Source: JAXDBM01 sp963709485
GTDB taxonomy: Bacteria > Desulfobacterota > Syntrophia > Syntrophales > Fen-1087
NCBI GenBank assembly: GCA_963709485.1
Contig: CAVPWE010000007.1
Location: 186,001 to 250,000, forward strand
Direction of reading: 5' to 3'
DNA: 64,000 nt
Both the position numbers and the translations under genes were made by a program. The notes under the pieces were generated by a model, which was given only the letters and a program-made list of their open reading frames with translations, was not told the origin of the DNA and did no database searches. Shown here in pieces: positions 43,613-51,997 of this stretch (position 1 is its first letter; each line of letters begins with the position of its first letter).

Positions 43613-44527
43613 ATGACGGAAGGGGATCTGAAACGGGAAATCACGTTGTACCTGCAGGACCGCGGTGCGGACCTGGTCGGGTTCGCCCGGCCGGACCGCT
43701 GGCACGAGGACGGCCGCGTGCCGGGTCCCTATCGACCCGACGCCCTGTGGCCGATGACCCGCACCGTTGTGGTAATCGGCATCCAGATGCCCCTGCCGGT
43801 TGTGGAGACGACGCCGTCCGTTCAGCACCGGGATCTCTACAATACCTGCAACCGCGCACTGGACGATCTCGCCTTTTCTCTGACGCGCTGGCTGAACCGG
43901 CACGGCCACGCCGCAATACCCCTGAGCCGTGACGGATACGCCAACATCCATGTCCTGATCCGAAAACCGGCCGCCGCTTTTGCCCACGGCTTTGCCGCCC
44001 ATTACAGCGGCATCGGCCACAAAGGGATCAACAATACGATCCTCACGGAGGCCTTCGGCCCCCGTATCCGCTTCGTATCCGTCTTCACCGCGGCCCGGCT
44101 GCCGGCCGATCCGCTGCCGTCGGAGAACCACTGCATCCGCTGCGGCGCCTGCGTCCGTTTGTGCCCCGTCCAGGCGCTACGGATCACCAAAAAGGAACTC
44201 GCCGAACGAAAGGTCGTCGTGGCGGATTACAATGCGCGGGCCTGCGCCGAATGGGCGCGCGCCCTGACAGAGAAGGGCTGCTATCCCTGCGGCATCTGCG
44301 TCAAGGTCTGTCCCGCGGGCGCGGACCGCATCCTCTACGGGCGCGACAAGAGCCTGAACCACTACCGGCGGGAAGCGGGCGCCCCGGCGGACACGGACGA
44401 CCCCGACTACCGCGCCTGGGCGCATATCCGGGCCCACGGCAGCCTGATCGCGGAAGAAGACGCCCTCTCGCTGGCCGGGCTGCGGCCCGTCGCGGAAAGA
44501 ATCATGAAGGAGAATAAAACGTCATGA
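43613..44527 (+). CDS. QueG-like protein with two 4Fe-4S clusters
   Basis: About 304 aa from ATG 43613; an in-frame ATG three codons upstream (43604) is an alternative. The C-terminal half has two four-cysteine motifs, CIRCGACVRLCP and CYPCGICVKVCP, as in epoxyqueuosine reductase QueG and reductive-dehalogenase relatives. The N-terminal half has FAAHYSGIGHKGINN, which resembles the QueG AGLGWIGKN segment. The C-terminal HEAT repeats of some QueG proteins are absent. True queuosine function is uncertain. Its last four bases overlap the cysteine-dioxygenase-like gene. Confidence 0.75.
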   Translation: MTEGDLKREITLYLQDRGADLVGFARPDRWHEDGRVPGPYRPDALWPMTRTVVVIGIQMPLPVVETTPSVQHRDLYNTCNRALDDLAFSLTRWLNRHGHAAIPLSRDGYANIHVLIRKPAAAFAHGFAAHYSGIGHKGINNTILTEAFGPRIRFVSVFTAARLPADPLPSENHCIRCGACVRLCPVQALRITKKELAERKVVVADYNARACAEWARALTEKGCYPCGICVKVCPAGADRILYGRDKSLNHYRREAGAPADTDDPDYRAWAHIRAHGSLIAEEDALSLAGLRPVAERIMKENKTS

Positions 44528-45171
44528 CGGTTTCCCCAAAGCCACCCGAAGCCCTGATTGCGTTCTGCAAGGCCTGCTCGGCCGGTCTGACCGGCCTGAC
44601 GGATAACGAGGCCTGCATCCGGTCGGTCTCCGGAATGCTGCCCCGGCTCATCGCGGACAAGGCACTTTTCCGGAACATTCTTGAAGGCATGGTCGCAGAC
44701 GCACCCTACCCCGATCTTCGCTATGCCACCATGTTCGACAGCGAGGTGATTCTTTACCGCGACCCGAAGCAGCTTTTTTCCCTGCGCCTGTTTTTCTGGG
44801 AGCCGGGGGTCTACGATCCCGTCCACGACCACAATGCCTGGGGGGTTGTCGGTCCTGTCGCGGGTGATCTGGAAATCGTCAATTACCGCCGGTTCGACGA
44901 CGGCCTGCGGGAGGGTCATGCATGTCTGGAGGAAACGGGCCGGAGGACCATCCGGCCCGGCGAAAGCTATCATGTCTGCGGTCCCCAGACCATTCACAAG
45001 ACCGGGAATCCCGGGAGCCGGATGACCCTGCAGGTGAGCATCTACGGAAGGCCGTGGAGCCGGCGGGACCATGTGAACGGATTCGACGTCGCCGGACAGC
45101 GCATCTATCCGATCTATGCCCCGAAAACCATCAAGCAGCGACTGGCCGCGCAGTCATTGTCCGTTCTCTGA
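44524..45171 (+). CDS. Cysteine dioxygenase-like cupin
   Basis: 215 aa cupin. The iron-binding three-His set is visible: HDHNAWGVV gives two His and IHKTGN the third; the Glu of canonical cupins is absent, as in thiol dioxygenases. The FFWEPGVYDPVHDH segment fits that family. Such enzymes use O2 to oxidise cysteine or 3-mercaptopropionate to a sulfinate. The Cys of the mammalian Cys-Tyr crosslink is not evident, as in most bacterial forms. ATGA overlap with the QueG-like gene implies one translational unit. The 3' end overlaps the convergent acyl-CoA synthetase by 18 bases. Confidence 0.8.
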   Translation: MTVSPKPPEALIAFCKACSAGLTGLTDNEACIRSVSGMLPRLIADKALFRNILEGMVADAPYPDLRYATMFDSEVILYRDPKQLFSLRLFFWEPGVYDPVHDHNAWGVVGPVAGDLEIVNYRRFDDGLREGHACLEETGRRTIRPGESYHVCGPQTIHKTGNPGSRMTLQVSIYGRPWSRRDHVNGFDVAGQRIYPIYAPKTIKQRLAAQSLSVL

Positions 45172-46965
45172 CGCTGCGTACATGCCCTCGATCAGTTCCC
45201 TGTATTTTTCCATGACCACTTTTTTCTTGAGTTTCAGCGACGGCGTCAGCTCGCCCGTCCTTTCGGAGAAGGGTTCCCGGACGATCCGGTAATCCTTGAT
45301 CGTTTCAAACCGGGCCAGATGCCGGTTCCGCTCCGCCACGTGCCGGCCGGCGATCGCCAGGAAATCCGGCCGGTCGAGGAGTTCCCGCGGGTCGGCAAAG
45401 GGCATGCCGTCTTTTTCCGCCAGCCGGGCGGCTTCCGCGAAATTCAGTGTGATCAGGGCGGTCAGATATTTCCTCCGGTCCCCGATCACCAGGACATGCT
45501 CGAAAAGGGGATCCTTGAGAAATAGCCCTTCGATGTTCTGGGGCGCGATGTTCTTGCCGCCGGAGGTGATGATCAGGTCTTTTTTCCGGTCCGTGATCGC
45601 GAGAAAGCCGTCCTCATCGAGACGGCCGATGTCGCCGGTCATGAGCCAGCCATCGGGCGTGAAAACATCACGCGCCTGGGCGGGCATTTTCCAGTAGCCG
45701 CTGATGACGTTGTCCCCCCTGACCAGAATCTCTCCGTCCGGGGCGATCCGGACCTGATTGCAGGGCAGCGGTTTCCCCGTCGTTCCGAAGCGGTAGTCGT
45801 CAATTACGTTCAGGCTGACCGGCGCCGTCGTTTCCGTCATGCCGTAGCCTTCAATCACAAAGACGCCCGAGGCGTTGAAGAAATCCGCGATCTCCCGGGA
45901 CAGGGGCGCCCCGGCCGCCGTCATCCAGCGGACACGGCCGCCCAGGGCTTCGTTGAGCTTTTTGTATACGAGCCGGTAGGCAATTTTGTGCTGCAGTCCC
46001 AGGACCGGCGGAACAGGCTTTTTCCTTTCCCGAAGCGCTCCGGAGCGGGCGCCGACGTCTTTGGCCCATTCGAAAACACGCTGCTTCCAGGCTGGCTGCT
46101 GCTTGACCTGCGCGACGATGCGGGCGTAGATTTTCTCGCAGACCCTCGGGACGGCCAGAATGATCGTCGGTTTCTTGGCCTGTATGTCTTCGACGATGGT
46201 GTCAAAGCTCTGGGCGTAATGGGTGGTGATCCCCACTTTCATGCCGTAGAAGTGGCCGGCCACCCGTTCGAACACATGGCAAAGCGGCAGAAAAGGCACG
46301 GTGACATCCGTTTCGTAGGCGGGAACCACCGCGTCCAGGCCTTCGAAAATGGCCAGGATGTTGCGGTGGGTGATCATCGCCCCCTTGGGCGGGCCGGTTG
46401 TTCCCGACGTGTATACCAGCGTGGCCAGGTCTGCGGTCTCGATGGCGTCCGTCAGCCTTTCGAAAAGCCCGGGCTCCCTCGCTTCCAGTTCCCGGCCAAG
46501 CCGGATCAGATCCGCGAAGCTGAGGAGCATGGGATCCGACAAGTCGCATCCCTCCGTGTCCATGACGACGATTTTTTCCAGGTCCGGGCACCTGCCGGTT
46601 TCACCCCGGACTTTCTGCACGGCTTCCCCGTTCTCGGCGATGAAGACCTTCGATCCGGAATTGCCGATGATATAGGTCACCTCGGCGGCCTGGAGGGTCA
46701 CGTAGCTGGGGACGGTGCAGGCGCCGATGCCGATGATCCCCAGATCGGAGGCAACCCACTCCAGACGGTTTTCGCTGAGCAGCGCAACCCGGTCCCCCTT
46801 GCGGATGCCAAGCTTGTAAAGGCCCAGACCGATGGCCCGGGAGGTTTCGTAGTACTGCCTCCAGCTCCAGCCCTGCCACTCCCCCTGCAAACGCTTTTCC
46901 ACGGCCAGCCGGTCGCCGTATTTTCCGGCTTGCTGCCTGAAGATCCGGGACAGATTCCCGTCCAT
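45154..46965 (-). CDS. Long-chain acyl-CoA synthetase (AMP-forming)
   Basis: 603 aa. ATP-dependent activation of fatty acids. I start at ATG 46965 because GGAGG lies five bases before it; an in-frame ATG four codons earlier (46977) has no such site. P-loop YTSGTTGPPKGAMITH, YGMTETTAPVS, and the hinge/A8 region DRKKDLIITSGGKNIAPQ are intact. No membrane anchor. It diverges from the Fe-S oxidoreductase across a perfect 32-bp palindrome, so control by a fatty-acid-type repressor is likely. Confidence 0.92.
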   Translation of the reverse strand: MDGNLSRIFRQQAGKYGDRLAVEKRLQGEWQGWSWRQYYETSRAIGLGLYKLGIRKGDRVALLSENRLEWVASDLGIIGIGACTVPSYVTLQAAEVTYIIGNSGSKVFIAENGEAVQKVRGETGRCPDLEKIVVMDTEGCDLSDPMLLSFADLIRLGRELEAREPGLFERLTDAIETADLATLVYTSGTTGPPKGAMITHRNILAIFEGLDAVVPAYETDVTVPFLPLCHVFERVAGHFYGMKVGITTHYAQSFDTIVEDIQAKKPTIILAVPRVCEKIYARIVAQVKQQPAWKQRVFEWAKDVGARSGALRERKKPVPPVLGLQHKIAYRLVYKKLNEALGGRVRWMTAAGAPLSREIADFFNASGVFVIEGYGMTETTAPVSLNVIDDYRFGTTGKPLPCNQVRIAPDGEILVRGDNVISGYWKMPAQARDVFTPDGWLMTGDIGRLDEDGFLAITDRKKDLIITSGGKNIAPQNIEGLFLKDPLFEHVLVIGDRRKYLTALITLNFAEAARLAEKDGMPFADPRELLDRPDFLAIAGRHVAERNRHLARFETIKDYRIVREPFSERTGELTPSLKLKKKVVMEKYRELIEGMYAASENGQ

Positions 46966-47052
46966 CATTGCCTCCATTGATTGCGCAGGTTCGAAATCTC
47001 CGGTCGCCCTTCGGAAAAAGCCGACGCGAGCCTCCGTATGGAACAGGGATAG

Positions 47053-47084
47053 CCGATATTGATTGACATGTCAATCAATATCGG
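47053..47084. promoter_or_regulatory. Perfect 32-bp palindromic operator candidate
   Basis: CCGATATTGATTGACA at 47053-47068 is followed with no gap by its exact reverse complement to 47084; the core TTGATTGACATGTCAATCAA is at 47059-47078. It contains a TTGACA on each strand. On the minus strand TTGACA (47074-47069) is followed after 17 bp by TATCCC, 80 bases before the acyl-CoA synthetase start, so a bound dimer would cover the promoter. Core length and symmetry resemble operators of TetR-family fatty-acid regulators; the regulator is not encoded here. Confidence 0.75.
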
Positions 47085-47255
47085 TAAACAATGCCGGACA
47101 TGGCATGTTTCGGCTCCGCGAAAGGAAAATCACGCTGGACGTTCCCTGGCGGATCGGGTATTGAAGAGCGAATCTTCAATGGGCATGACACCAGCCTTGT
47201 CCGGATGCGCGCGAATGCCAATGATCCGGAAGCGCAGGAAAGGAGAAAAAATATC

Positions 47256-48278
47256 ATGTTTATCGAAACCAGGTGCGATTTCTGTGGGGAGTGTCTGGCC
47301 GGATGCCGGTACATTGACATGGATCGGCAGCAGGGCGCCCGCGCGTTCGAGATGCTCGCGAAAGGGGAGCCCGCGGACTGGATCAAGAAATGCGTTACCT
47401 GCTTTGCCTGCAACGAATACTGTCCCACGGGCGCCCGCCCGTTCGATCTTATCCTGCGGCGCATGGAGGAGATGGGGAACTACGTGGACCCCCGGCTCCT
47501 TGCCGCCCTGCAGGCGCGCTTCACGGCGAAAGGGGATTTTCAGCCGCCGCAGGTCAAGGGACCGGTCCTCTCCCTGTGCACGATCGAAGCGGTCATTCCC
47601 TGGGCCTTTCAGGGCAGGCTGTTTGACGGCCTGGACGTCGTCAGGGGGCGGCATTATTTCTGCAACGTCCTCTTTCCCCACCTCGGCAACGAAACGATCA
47701 TGCGGGAGGGCCTCAAGCCGCTCGTGGACAGGTACGCGGCCCTCGGAGCGGAGGAGATTATCTTCGCCCATGATGACTGCTATGCCCTGATGGCCGATGC
47801 CGCGCCCCAGTATGGCGTGACGCTGCCGTTCAGGCCCGTTCATCTCTTCGAGTACCTTGCCCGTTATCTGAAAAGCCACCGGGAGGAAGTCAAGCCGCTG
47901 CACTGGAAGGTCGCCTATCAGCGCCCCTGCGCGTCGCGGCTCACGCCGGGGAAGGAAGACCACCTGGATGAGATATTCCGCCTGATCGGGGTCGAGCGGG
48001 TGGCGCGGCGATACGACCGCGGGGATGCCCTGTGCTGCGGCCAGGCCCTCAAGGGTTTCATGCAGCGGGGGGAGAAATATCCCGCCTACCAGGCCCTCAA
48101 TGTTGAGGACGCAAAGAACCATGGCGCCCGGGCGATGGGCTTCCTCTGTCCCATGTGCCTCGACGCCCTGGAAGGGACCTGCCGGGATGCCGGTCTGGAA
48201 ACCTACATGATCAGCGACCTCTGCCGGCTGGCGCTCGGGGAGGCGCTGCCGGAGGGGGCATACGGAAAACGGGCCTGA
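47256..48278 (+). CDS. HdrD/GlpC-like Fe-S oxidoreductase
   Basis: 340 aa from ATG 47256 (MFIETRCDFCGECLAGCRY), with AGGAG upstream; longer in-frame starts would run into the palindrome. Two 4Fe-4S motifs (CDFCGECLAGC and CVTCFACNEYCP) are followed by a cysteine-rich domain with LCCGQALKGFM and FLCPMCLDALEG, as in heterodisulfide reductase and GlpC/LldE proteins. Only one complete CCG unit is evident. The divergent acyl-CoA synthetase suggests a role in electron transfer for fatty-acid oxidation, by inference. Confidence 0.85.
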   Translation: MFIETRCDFCGECLAGCRYIDMDRQQGARAFEMLAKGEPADWIKKCVTCFACNEYCPTGARPFDLILRRMEEMGNYVDPRLLAALQARFTAKGDFQPPQVKGPVLSLCTIEAVIPWAFQGRLFDGLDVVRGRHYFCNVLFPHLGNETIMREGLKPLVDRYAALGAEEIIFAHDDCYALMADAAPQYGVTLPFRPVHLFEYLARYLKSHREEVKPLHWKVAYQRPCASRLTPGKEDHLDEIFRLIGVERVARRYDRGDALCCGQALKGFMQRGEKYPAYQALNVEDAKNHGARAMGFLCPMCLDALEGTCRDAGLETYMISDLCRLALGEALPEGAYGKRA

Positions 48279-48339
48279 AGCGGGCTGAGGCGTCGCCGGA
48301 GAAGGAGCCCGCATTTCACGTAAACGAAGGAGACACCGG

Positions 48340-49743
48340 ATGCCGGATATCCGCTATGTCTGCCTGTCGGACCTTCACCTCGGTGAGGAAGACAGCCTGC
48401 TGACCCACCTGTCCGGCGAGGAGATCGATCCTTTTCAACCCGGGCCGGTCATGCGCCGTCTTGTCGACTGCCTGCGGCATCTCATCGCGGGAAACCGGGA
48501 GGCTCCGAAGCCCTCGCTGGTCCTGAACGGGGACATCCTGGAGATGGCCCTCGCCCACGACAATGAGGCCGCCATGATCTTTCAGCGCTTCATCGAACTG
48601 ATCATGCCGGAGGGGGATGAGCTCTTCGAGAAAATCATCTTCATCCCCGGCAACCACGATCACCACCTGTGGGAGCTGGCCCGGGAAACGCAGTACGTGA
48701 ACCACATCACGTCCCACCTTGAGCCGGGCAGCCGTCTGCCCGTTCCCTGGCATGCCACGCACCTCTTCACGACGCCCGAACATCAGCCGGTGCCGTCCTA
48801 TTTCCTGAGCAGCCTCGTCCGCTGCTGTGCCGGCGTCCGCGATTTTCCCATCCTCACCGCCTATCCCAACTTCGGGCTGCTGTCCGAGGACGGCGGCAGA
48901 TGCGTCGTCTTTCATCACGGACATTTCATCGAATCGATCTTCCATTTCATGAGCGCCCTGATGAATCTGTTTTTCCCCGGGCGCAAGAGCCCGAAGCAGG
49001 TCTGGGATATCGAGGCGGAGAACTTCGCCTGGATCGACTTCTTCGGATCCATGCTGGGGCGCTCCGGCGGCGTCGGGCAGGATGTTGAAATCGTCTATGA
49101 AAAGATGCAGAATCCGGGGCAGTTCGACAGGCTCCTGCGCACCCTGTCCCGTAGCATCCGGAAGCGCTATGGCTTCCGGCACTATCTGGCGTCTTTTGTG
49201 CTGCGGCATTATCTGCGCCGGAAGATACCCGGCGTGGAGAGGTTGAAGGCGGACACCCTGTTGAGCGGCGGCGCCGGAAAGGGCCTCAGGGCATACATCG
49301 AGGGACCGCTGCAGGAACAGATCCTGCGGGAGCGGGATGGCGCCATGCCCGACCGGACGGCGTTCCTGTTCGGTCACACGCACAAGCCCTTTCAGAAGCT
49401 GACAACATGCCGGGGCTATGCCGGGCCGGTTCACTGCTGCAACAGCGGCGGCTGGATCGTTGAGAGCGAGACCGTCCAGCGGCTGCACGGCGGTTCCGTT
49501 ATCCTGATCGATGAGCGTCTGGAAGTCCAGTCGATTCGAATGTTCAACGAGAGGCCCGATCGTGAAGAAGACCGCGTGAGGATCGAGAGCTCGGCCGATC
49601 CGGATGGGAAAGGCAGCCCTTTTCTCGTGAAACTGGAGGGCCTCGTCGATCCCGAAAGGGACCCCTGGCGGGCCTTTTCGGAAGAAGCCGCGCGGGCGGT
49701 CCGGGAGCGGATCGTTCAACTGTGCAGGAGAATCCGAGACTGA
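48340..49743 (+). CDS. Large calcineurin-like metallophosphoesterase
   Basis: 467 aa. Metal-binding motifs: SDLHLGEED, NGDILEMA, PGNHDHHLW, VFHHGHF and FGHTHKPFQ. About 200 residues are inserted between the fourth and fifth motifs, including a helical, basic stretch, which is unusual in length. No signal peptide. Substrate unknown; UDP-2,3-diacylglucosamine hydrolase LpxH shares the motif style but is much shorter. 62 bp after the Fe-S gene and 21 bp before the cysteine desulfurase. Confidence 0.82.
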   Translation: MPDIRYVCLSDLHLGEEDSLLTHLSGEEIDPFQPGPVMRRLVDCLRHLIAGNREAPKPSLVLNGDILEMALAHDNEAAMIFQRFIELIMPEGDELFEKIIFIPGNHDHHLWELARETQYVNHITSHLEPGSRLPVPWHATHLFTTPEHQPVPSYFLSSLVRCCAGVRDFPILTAYPNFGLLSEDGGRCVVFHHGHFIESIFHFMSALMNLFFPGRKSPKQVWDIEAENFAWIDFFGSMLGRSGGVGQDVEIVYEKMQNPGQFDRLLRTLSRSIRKRYGFRHYLASFVLRHYLRRKIPGVERLKADTLLSGGAGKGLRAYIEGPLQEQILRERDGAMPDRTAFLFGHTHKPFQKLTTCRGYAGPVHCCNSGGWIVESETVQRLHGGSVILIDERLEVQSIRMFNERPDREEDRVRIESSADPDGKGSPFLVKLEGLVDPERDPWRAFSEEAARAVRERIVQLCRRIRD

Positions 49744-49764
49744 AGGAGGTTTGCAGAGGCATTT

Positions 49765-50910
49765 ATGGAAACCATTTACCTGGATCACAGCGCCACCACC
49801 CCCGTCGATCCGGAGGTCCTGGGGGCCATGATGCGCTATTTCGGGAATCATTTCGGGAATCCCTCCAGCATTCACGGCTTCGGGCGGGAGGCGAAGAAGG
49901 CCATCGAATCGGCGAGGGGGCAGGTGGCCTCCCTGATCGGCGCCGGCCCGGAGGAAATCATCTTCACCGGCGGCGGCACCGAAGCGGACAACCTCGCCCT
50001 GATGGGAGCCGCCTTCGCGGAAACATCCGGTAAAAATCACATCATCACCTCCGCCATCGAGCATCATGCGGTTCTCCATACCTGCAGGCATCTGGAAGCG
50101 AGGAGTTTCAGGGTGACCTGTCTGCCCGTGGATGCGCAAGGGGTGGTCGACCCGGATGCCGTGCGGGAGGCCATCACGGATAAGACATTCCTGATCTCGA
50201 TCATGCACGCCAATAATGAAATCGGCACAATCGAGCCGGTTCGGGAGATCGGGTACATGGCCCGCCAGCGGGGGATTCTCATGCATACCGACGCGGTGCA
50301 GACGGTCGGCAAGATCCCCGTCCTTGTGGACGATCTGAATGTGGACCTGCTTTCGTTGGCCGCCCACAAGCTCTACGGGCCGAAAGGGACGGGCGCCCTC
50401 TATGTCCGGAGAAACACACCGCTTGCACCGATTCTCTTCGGGGGTCGTCAGGAAGGCGGTCGCCGGACGGGTACGGAAAATGTGCCGGGGATCGTGGGCC
50501 TGGGAAAGGCCTGTGAAATCGCGTCCAGGGACCTGCCTTTCCAGATGGACCGGCTGAATACCCTGAGAAATCGCCTGGAAAAATGGATCGTAGAGAACAT
50601 CCGGCATCTGGTGATCAACGGACACCCGTTCCGAAGACTGCCGCACATCCTGAGCGTCTCCTTCCAGTCGTTGTCGGGAGAGACGATCGTCCGTGAACTC
50701 GACAAACGGGGCATTGCCGCCTCGGCCGGCGCCGCCTGCACGGCAGACGTCATCACGGTTTCCCATGTCCTGGCGGCTTTGAACGTCCCAAGAGACTTTG
50801 CCATGGGGACCGTGCGTTTCAGCCTGGGAAAGGGCAACCGGGAAGAGGAAATCACCCAGGCCGCCGATGCTCTCGCGGATATTGTCGCGAAGCTCAGAGC
50901 CGCGCCGTAA
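49765..50910 (+). CDS. Cysteine desulfurase (NifS/IscS type)
   Basis: 381 aa PLP enzyme that delivers sulfur from cysteine for Fe-S clusters or tRNA thiolation. PLP Lys in SLAAHKLYGPKG, the His-stacking site in AIEHHAVLH, and the persulfide Cys in AGAACTADVIT are present. The mobile loop around the Cys is longer than in SufS and of NifS/IscS type. AAGGAGG precedes the ATG. No iscU or other scaffold gene is adjacent. Confidence 0.92.
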   Translation: METIYLDHSATTPVDPEVLGAMMRYFGNHFGNPSSIHGFGREAKKAIESARGQVASLIGAGPEEIIFTGGGTEADNLALMGAAFAETSGKNHIITSAIEHHAVLHTCRHLEARSFRVTCLPVDAQGVVDPDAVREAITDKTFLISIMHANNEIGTIEPVREIGYMARQRGILMHTDAVQTVGKIPVLVDDLNVDLLSLAAHKLYGPKGTGALYVRRNTPLAPILFGGRQEGGRRTGTENVPGIVGLGKACEIASRDLPFQMDRLNTLRNRLEKWIVENIRHLVINGHPFRRLPHILSVSFQSLSGETIVRELDKRGIAASAGAACTADVITVSHVLAALNVPRDFAMGTVRFSLGKGNREEEITQAADALADIVAKLRAAP

Positions 50911-51292
50911 GCGGGTCATTCAGGGCGCGCGGCATCATTCAGGCACCGGCTGCGACTCCGTTGGCGGGTTTCCGAAGATGCTACCGGCGGTCCTTGGCCA
51001 TGCAAAAAAATTCGGTTCATGCTTTTCCAAGATACGCATATATGTCTCAATCATTAGCTTTACTCAGAAGATCTACAGGTGTGCCTTATGATGAGATCAC
51101 TGTTTATTTATTGAAGTCGAGATTTGTGGCTGGTGCAACAGCAAAGCGGGTTTCAACCCGAACTGTGCAGAACTGTACTTTAGGAAGTTGACGTGTGCTG
51201 GAACTTGGAAACACCTACAAAGTCACACAAGGCGATATCCTATCAGATTCAACAATAAGGTTCGTAATGTTGAAAATGTGGATCGTTTGCAA
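50911..51292. other. 382-bp gap between nifS-like gene and kdpE
   Basis: Visibly richer in A/T than the genes on its left, beginning around 51000. It contains short open stretches (for example 50961-51191 plus) without family resemblance or Shine-Dalgarno. No clear terminator is seen at either end. It may mark the edge of an inserted kdp segment, but no repeats at both ends were found. Confidence 0.4.
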
Positions 51293-51997
51293 TTAATCAA
51301 AATCCGACTTAAAACGGTAACCGACGCCGGGTTCATTCAGCAGGAAGCGTGGACGCGTGGAATCAGCTTCAATCTTTTTCCTTAACTGGTTCATAAAAAC
51401 ACGCAGGTAGTGTGTCTGTTCGATATATGGCGGGCCCCAGACTTCCTTCAGGATTTGCCTGTGGGTCATGACCCGGCCGACATTCCTGACAAGAACCGTC
51501 AACAGCCGATATTCGATCGGCGTAAGATGGATTTCCTGAAAACCGCGATGGACTTGCCTTTTGAGAAAATCGATCTTCAAATCTTCAATGACAACTACTG
51601 ATTCCCCCGGGTCCTGGCTTTTGGGAACCGCATGCCTGAGGGCGACACGAATTCGAGCCAATAATTCAATGACTCCGAACGGCTTCGTTAAATAATCGTC
51701 TGCCCCTCCATCGAGGGCTTTGACTTTATCACCTTCCTGCTCCCTCGCTGAAATGACGATGACGGGCATAGAGGACCATTCCCGTAGCCTTGTGATGACT
51801 TCCAGGCCATCCATGTCGGGGAGACCCAGATCGAGGAGAATGACATCGGGATTGTGAAGCGCCGCCTTGGAAAGGCCGTCCGCAGCGGTTTCCGCTTCAA
51901 TCAAAACATATTTTTCGTTCTGAAGAGTCACCCTTAGGAACCGCCTCATCTGATTTTCATCTTCGATCAGAAGTATTTTTAAAGGAGTTCCCGTCAT
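51293..51997 (-). CDS. kdpE: KdpE response regulator
   Basis: 234 aa OmpR-type regulator of the kdp operon. Receiver domain with IEDENQMRR, acceptor Asp in ILLDLGLPDMDG and Lys in TKPFGVIE; C-terminal winged helix with HLTPIEYRLLTVL and TPPYIEQTHYLRV-like (here GPPYIEQTHYLRVFMNQLRK). Overlaps the kdpD stop by four bases (ATGA), so kinase and regulator should be made together. Confidence 0.95.
   Translation of the reverse strand: MTGTPLKILLIEDENQMRRFLRVTLQNEKYVLIEAETAADGLSKAALHNPDVILLDLGLPDMDGLEVITRLREWSSMPVIVISAREQEGDKVKALDGGADDYLTKPFGVIELLARIRVALRHAVPKSQDPGESVVVIEDLKIDFLKRQVHRGFQEIHLTPIEYRLLTVLVRNVGRVMTHRQILKEVWGPPYIEQTHYLRVFMNQLRKKIEADSTRPRFLLNEPGVGYRFKSDFD

Noticed and set aside
50961..51191. 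A 76-codon plus-strand ORF between the cysteine desulfurase and kdpE
   Set aside because: No Shine-Dalgarno and no family resemblance; the region looks non-coding or relict.
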